Origin: Luteibacter pinisoli
Lineage (GTDB): Bacteria; Pseudomonadota; Gammaproteobacteria; Xanthomonadales; Rhodanobacteraceae
NCBI RefSeq assembly: GCF_006385595.1
Contig: NZ_CP041046.1
Location: 3,906,001 to 3,970,000 of the forward strand
Length of the DNA stretch: 64,000 nucleotides
Direction: 5' to 3'
The notes below the pieces were generated by a model, which had not been told where the DNA came from, did no database searches, and saw only the letters and a program-made list of their open reading frames with translations. The number at the start of each line of letters is the position of its first letter. The first letter of the stretch is position 1. The position numbers and the translations under genes are program-made. This document shows positions 60,518 to 64,000 of the stretch, in pieces.

Positions 60518-61533
60518 GGCGTGGCTCCGTTCGCGCTGGTGGAAGCGCGTGCGGGCGCGCCGCTGGCGGTGGGTGCGGTGACCCGAGGCAGCGTCGGCGC
60601 GGGTGCCGGGGTGGCCGGCGGCGCGTTCGGATCCGGCGCCATGCCCGCCGGCGGGCCGGCGTTGGGCGCGAGGTCCGGCGGCCCGGCGTTCTCGGCCAGG
60701 TCGTGCAGCAGCAATACGTCTTCGCTGCGATCGAGGTCGGCGGCCGGCACCGCATTCGCGGCGAGGAAGGTGCCCGACGCGGTCTGGCCGACGTCGCGGA
60801 TGGTGCCCACCGGGAAGCCAGTCGGGAAACGCCCGCCGAGGCCGGAGGTCACCAGCTTGTCACCCGCCTGCACGTCGGCCGAGACCGGGATGTTGGGCAG
60901 GGTCAGCATGTCGCCGGCACGCGAGCCGTACGCCACGGTGCGCAGGCCGGTGCGCTCGATGGTCACGGGAATGGCGTGGTTGGGGTCGGTGATGAGCATG
61001 GCCACGGACGTGGTCGGCATCACCTCGATGATCTGGCCCATGACGCCGCGCGCATCGATCACCACCTGCCCCGTCTTCACCTGGTCGCGGGCGCCCACGT
61101 TCAGCGTGATGCGATGGCGGAACGCGCCCAGGTCCACGCCGATGAGGCGGGCCAGCTGCACGTTGAGCGAGAGGCTGTGCTGGGTGTCGAGCAGTTCCTT
61201 CAGGCGCTGGTTCTGCTCGGCCACGGACGCCATGCGGTTGAGCTTGGCGTTGGCGAGCAGAAGGTCCTCACGCAGGCGCTGGTTGGCCTCGGTGAGGCGC
61301 TGGCGATCGGCGAACGCCACCGTGGCCGCCTGGAAACCCTGCGACGGCAGGCCAGCGATCCGGTAAACGGGTTCCACGATGATCGACAGTCCGTAACGGA
61401 CATTGGCCAGCCACCCGCCGCGATGGTCCAGGACCATCAGCACGCAGGCCAGCGCGAGGTACACGATAAGCCGCAGCGTTCCCGCCACACCGGGCGAGAA
61501 CAGCGGCGACTTATCGTCGCGATTAAGGGCCAT
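60514..61533 (-). CDS. mreC: Rod-shape protein MreC
   Basis: 339 residues. A short cytoplasmic N terminus precedes one membrane helix (TLRLIVYLALACVLMVLDHR). A coiled-coil follows (ATVAFADRQRLTEANQRLRE to about residue 120), then two beta barrels with GARDQVKTGQVVIDARGVMG and LVTSGLGGRFPTGFPVGTIR. The last ~60 residues are a Pro/Ala-rich tail not typical of E. coli MreC. It organises the elongation complex in the periplasm. Confidence 0.95.
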   Translation of the reverse strand: MALNRDDKSPLFSPGVAGTLRLIVYLALACVLMVLDHRGGWLANVRYGLSIIVEPVYRIAGLPSQGFQAATVAFADRQRLTEANQRLREDLLLANAKLNRMASVAEQNQRLKELLDTQHSLSLNVQLARLIGVDLGAFRHRITLNVGARDQVKTGQVVIDARGVMGQIIEVMPTTSVAMLITDPNHAIPVTIERTGLRTVAYGSRAGDMLTLPNIPVSADVQAGDKLVTSGLGGRFPTGFPVGTIRDVGQTASGTFLAANAVPAADLDRSEDVLLLHDLAENAGPPDLAPNAGPPAGMAPDPNAPPATPAPAPTLPRVTAPTASGAPARASTSANGATP

Positions 61534-61571
61534 GGATCAGCGCGCCCTGGCCGAGGCGGCGCGCGGGGGCA

Positions 61572-62618
61572 TCATTCGAACGCGAAGAAATCGCTGCCGT
61601 GCTGGTCGATCATTTCCAGGGCCTTGCCGCCGCCGCGTGCCACGCAGGTGAGCGGGTCGTCAGCCACGGCCACATGCAGGCCGGTTTCCTCGGAAATGAG
61701 GCGATCCAGGTCGCGCAGCAGCGCACCACCGCCGGTGAGGACGATGCCACGCTCGGCCACGTCGGAGCAGAGCTCCGGCGGGGTCTGTTCCAGCGCTGCC
61801 TTCACCGCTGCCACGATGCCGGAGAGCGGCTCGTGCAGGGCTTCCAGCACTTCGTTGGAGTTGATGGTGAACATGCGCGGCACGCCCTCGGCCAGGTTAC
61901 GGCCGGAGATCTCGATCTCGCGGACTTCGCTCTGCGGGAAGGCGCAGCCGATTTCCAGCTTGATCCGCTCGGCGGTGGATTCGCCGATGAGGGTGCCGTG
62001 GTTGCGGCGCACGTAGTTGATGATCGCTTCGTCGAAGCGGTCGCCACCCACGCGCACGGACTGCGAGTAGACGATGCCGTTGAGCGAAATGACCGCCACT
62101 TCGGAGGTACCGCCACCGATGTCCAGGACCATGGAGCCACGGGCCTCGTGCACCGGAATGCCGGCACCGATGGCGGCGGCCATGGGTTCTTCGATCAGGA
62201 ACACGTCACGGGCACCGGCGCCTTCGGCCGATTCCTTGATGGCGCGGCGCTCCACCTGGGTGGAGCCGCAGGGCACGCAGACCAGCACGCGCGGGCTGGG
62301 ACGCAGCATCCGCGAGCGGTGAACCTGCTTGATGAAATGCTGGAGCATCGCCTCGGTCATGGTGAAGTCGGCAATGACGCCGTCCTTCATCGGACGCACC
62401 GTGGCGATATTGCCCGGGGTACGGCCCAGCATGCGCTTGGCGTCGCCACCCACCGCGGCAACCGCGCGGGGGCCGCCCGGACCACGGTCCTGGCGAATGG
62501 CAACCACCGACGGCTCGTTCAGGACAATGCCCTGGCCGCGCACGTAGATGAGCGTATTGGCCGTGCCGAGATCGATGGAGATGTCGTTCGAAAAGAGTCC
62601 GCGGAACTTCTTAAACAT
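61572..62618 (-). CDS. mreB: Rod-shape actin homologue MreB
   Basis: 348 residues, standard. Actin-fold motifs are SIDLGTANTLIYVRGQGIVL (phosphate 1), MVLDIGGGTSEVAVISLNGI (phosphate 2) and IVLTGGGALLRDLDRLISEE (adenosine motif). The membrane-binding N terminus MFKKFRGLFSND is amphipathic and basic. It polymerises beneath the membrane to direct elongation. First gene of the mreBCD-mrdA-rodA cluster; its 279-base 5' region also serves the divergent adenosine-kinase-like gene. No strong Shine-Dalgarno precedes the ATG. Confidence 0.97.
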   Translation of the reverse strand: MFKKFRGLFSNDISIDLGTANTLIYVRGQGIVLNEPSVVAIRQDRGPGGPRAVAAVGGDAKRMLGRTPGNIATVRPMKDGVIADFTMTEAMLQHFIKQVHRSRMLRPSPRVLVCVPCGSTQVERRAIKESAEGAGARDVFLIEEPMAAAIGAGIPVHEARGSMVLDIGGGTSEVAVISLNGIVYSQSVRVGGDRFDEAIINYVRRNHGTLIGESTAERIKLEIGCAFPQSEVREIEISGRNLAEGVPRMFTINSNEVLEALHEPLSGIVAAVKAALEQTPPELCSDVAERGIVLTGGGALLRDLDRLISEETGLHVAVADDPLTCVARGGGKALEMIDQHGSDFFAFE

Positions 62619-62734
62619 GATGCGGCGGGCGCCCGTTAGCCGGAAAAAGTAAGCACGCGAGTCTAAGTTGCGCCCCCTTGCGGCGCAAGGGCGGAGAAGT
62701 TAAGAAAGCCTTGTAAGTCTGAATGATGCGATGG

Positions 62735-62763
62735 AATTCTGTACTGGATCCGTAATTCTGTAC
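62735..62763. repeat. Direct repeat in the mreB/kinase intergenic region
   Basis: AATTCTGTAC occurs exactly at 62735-62744 and at 62754-62763, 19 bases apart, in the divergent promoter region between mreB and the PfkB-family gene. It could be a regulator site. No protein can be assigned. Confidence 0.4.
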
Positions 62764-62897
62764 GTGATTGGGGAGTCGCCGCGGGGGGCATTTTTTAGTA
62801 CGATCCGCCGGTTTACCGGAATGACGTCCGGCCCGGCTCCTGTACGCGTGCGCCCGCTGCGCCGCGACACCATTCATTTCTCAGGGTTGCTTACACG

Positions 62898-63833
62898 ATG
62901 ACTGCCGTAATCTGCGGATCGCTCGCCTATGACACCATCATGGTGTTCCAGGACCAGTTCAAGAACCACATCATTCCGGACCAGGTTCATATCCTGAATG
63001 TGTCGTTCCTGGTGCCGGCGATGCGCCGCGAGTTCGGCGGCTGCGCCGGCAACATTGCGTACAACCTGAAGCTGCTCGGTGGCGAGCCGATGCCGGTGGC
63101 GACCGTGGGCCAGGATTTCGCCCCGTACCGCGCGCACATGGAAAAGCACGGCATCCGCCTCGACGGCGTGCGCCAGTACGACGACATGTTCACCCCGCAG
63201 TGCTTCATCACCACCGACCTGGATAACAACCAGATCACGGCGTTCCACCCGGGTGCCATGTCCAACGCGCACGACAACCACGTGCGGGACATCCCCAACT
63301 ACGAGTTCGGCATCGTCGCGCCGGATGGCCGCGAGGCCATGCTGCAGCACGTGGACGAGTTCGCTGCGCGCGGCGTGCCGTTTATCTTCGATCCGGGCCA
63401 GGCGATGCCGCTGTTCAACGGCGACGAGTTCCGCTCGATGATCGAGAAGGCCACGTACGTCATCGTCAACGACTACGAGTCGCAGCTGCTGCAGCAGCGC
63501 ACAGGTTGGGACGCGGCGACCATCGCCTCGAAGGTCAAGGCCTACATCGTGACGCTCGGCCCGCGCGGTTCGCTCATCTACGCCGACGGCACCACCATCG
63601 AGATCCCGCCGGCACGCGAGCGCCAGGTGGTCGACCCGACCGGTTGCGGCGATGCGTACCGCGCCGGCCTGATCTTCGGCATCATGAAGAACCACGACTG
63701 GGCCACCGTCGGCCGCATGGCGTCGCTGATGGGCGCGCTGAAGGTCGAGCACCCGGGCACGCAGAACCAGTTCTTCACCTACGACCAGTTCGTCGCGGAG
63801 TTTGAAGAGCAGTTCGGTTACAAGCTGGCCTGA
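62898..63833 (+). CDS. PfkB-family carbohydrate kinase, adenosine-kinase-like
   Basis: 311 residues. The ribokinase fold is shown by REFGGCAGNIAYNLKLLGG (signature 1), VGQDFAPYRAHMEKHGI, VNDYESQLL, and the catalytic anion hole DPTGCGDAYRAGLIFGIM with the general-base Asp. The length and the GGCAGN/DPTGCGDA forms match bacterial proteins annotated as adenosine kinase in Xanthomonadales, which phosphorylate adenosine to AMP; another sugar or nucleoside substrate is possible. An intrinsic terminator follows 12 bases after the stop. Confidence 0.87.
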   Translation: MTAVICGSLAYDTIMVFQDQFKNHIIPDQVHILNVSFLVPAMRREFGGCAGNIAYNLKLLGGEPMPVATVGQDFAPYRAHMEKHGIRLDGVRQYDDMFTPQCFITTDLDNNQITAFHPGAMSNAHDNHVRDIPNYEFGIVAPDGREAMLQHVDEFAARGVPFIFDPGQAMPLFNGDEFRSMIEKATYVIVNDYESQLLQQRTGWDAATIASKVKAYIVTLGPRGSLIYADGTTIEIPPARERQVVDPTGCGDAYRAGLIFGIMKNHDWATVGRMASLMGALKVEHPGTQNQFFTYDQFVAEFEEQFGYKLA

Positions 63834-63845
63834 TAAGGCTTGAAT

Positions 63846-63879
63846 AAAGGGGCGGCGCAGCGATGCGTCGCCCCTTTTT
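63846..63879 (+). terminator. Intrinsic terminator of the PfkB-family gene
   Basis: AAAGGGGCG pairs with CGCCCCTTT over nine bases with a 14-base loop, followed by further T (63875-63879). Placed 12 bases after the kinase stop. Confidence 0.88.
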
Positions 63880-63989
63880 CGTTGTGTGAGTCGTATTTTC
63901 TTGCGATGGCTGACCCTATAGGCGACCGCCAGAATCCGGCGCTAGACTCGCCGCGAGGAAGTCACCACCACACCAGGGGAAAAACGCAC

Positions 63990-64000
63990 ATGCTTCGACT
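63990..64000 (+). CDS. First codons of a gene cut by the window end
   Basis: ATGCTTCGACT after GGGGAAAAACGCAC, a good Shine-Dalgarno at normal spacing. Only Met-Leu-Arg and part of a fourth codon are visible, so the product cannot be named. Confidence 0.45.

Overview
The window looks like chromosomal DNA of a high-G+C gammaproteobacterium, most likely a Xanthomonadales member of the Rhodanobacteraceae type (Luteibacter/Dyella/Frateuria-like). This is inferred from the protein families, the split class II ribonucleotide reductase beside a lysine/alanine-rich histone-like protein, the mre-mrd-rlpA-dacC-ybeD-lipBA gene order and the coding bias; no rRNA or tRNA gene is visible to confirm it.

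Layout. 0-1.4 kb: tandem paralogous unknown genes on the minus strand, bounded by a 38-bp direct repeat. 1.5-7.5 kb: small metabolic, exported and unknown genes (flavin-reductase-like, a DUF6124-like small protein behind a highly structured non-coding stretch, a membrane protein, an alpha/beta hydrolase with an AraC/GyrI-like regulator). 7.7-16.4 kb: an acquired defence island, visibly poorer in G+C (28/60 G+C at 15601-15660 against 41/60 at 22021-22080). It carries an EVE-like/HNH nuclease, an HNH remnant, a ribbon-helix-helix-like gene and a complete type I restriction-modification operon hsdR-hsdS-ATPase-hsdM. The ATPase between S and M resembles the PrrC/RloC anticodon-nuclease group. A long palindrome follows the island. 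16.8-22.6 kb: nrdJb, a histone-H1-like gene and nrdJa, with a putative NrdR box upstream and a divergent DegQ-like protease. 22.7-31.1 kb: a PstS-like/LysM fusion, HAD phosphatase, M17 aminopeptidase, unknown genes, an operon of two SIMPL-domain proteins plus a chorismate-lyase-like exported protein, and trpE. 31.2-37.9 kb: a PdsS/PdsR-type two-component pair with phased direct repeats upstream, tandem Sel1-like exported proteins, rpe, a DjlA-like co-chaperone and a cytochrome c. 38-44 kb: purC, membrane proteins, a Fur-box-preceded DUF2061 gene, an agarase-like glycoside hydrolase coupled to an APC permease, and a RAYT transposase next to an inverted REP pair. 44.2-48.8 kb: lpdA and aceF (pyruvate dehydrogenase E3 and E2) and an MscS channel. 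48.9-62.6 kb: prc, lipA, lipB, ybeD, dacC, rlpA, mltB, rodA, mrdA, mreD, mreC and mreB, all on the minus strand. 62.9-63.8 kb: an adenosine-kinase-like PfkB gene, then the first codons of a further gene.

How the genes work together. The 53-62.6 kb block is the cell-shape and wall-elongation machinery: MreBCD scaffold, RodA/PBP2 synthase, and the DD-carboxypeptidase and lytic transglycosylases that trim the wall. LipA and LipB make the lipoyl cofactor used by the E2 and E3 proteins encoded nearby. The most interesting accessory signal is the ATPase inside the type I operon, which could be a restriction-linked suicide tRNA nuclease. Other leads are the phased repeats in front of pdsR, the structured RNA region near 3.8 kb, the histone-like gene inside the class II RNR cluster and the tandem paralog array at the left edge.
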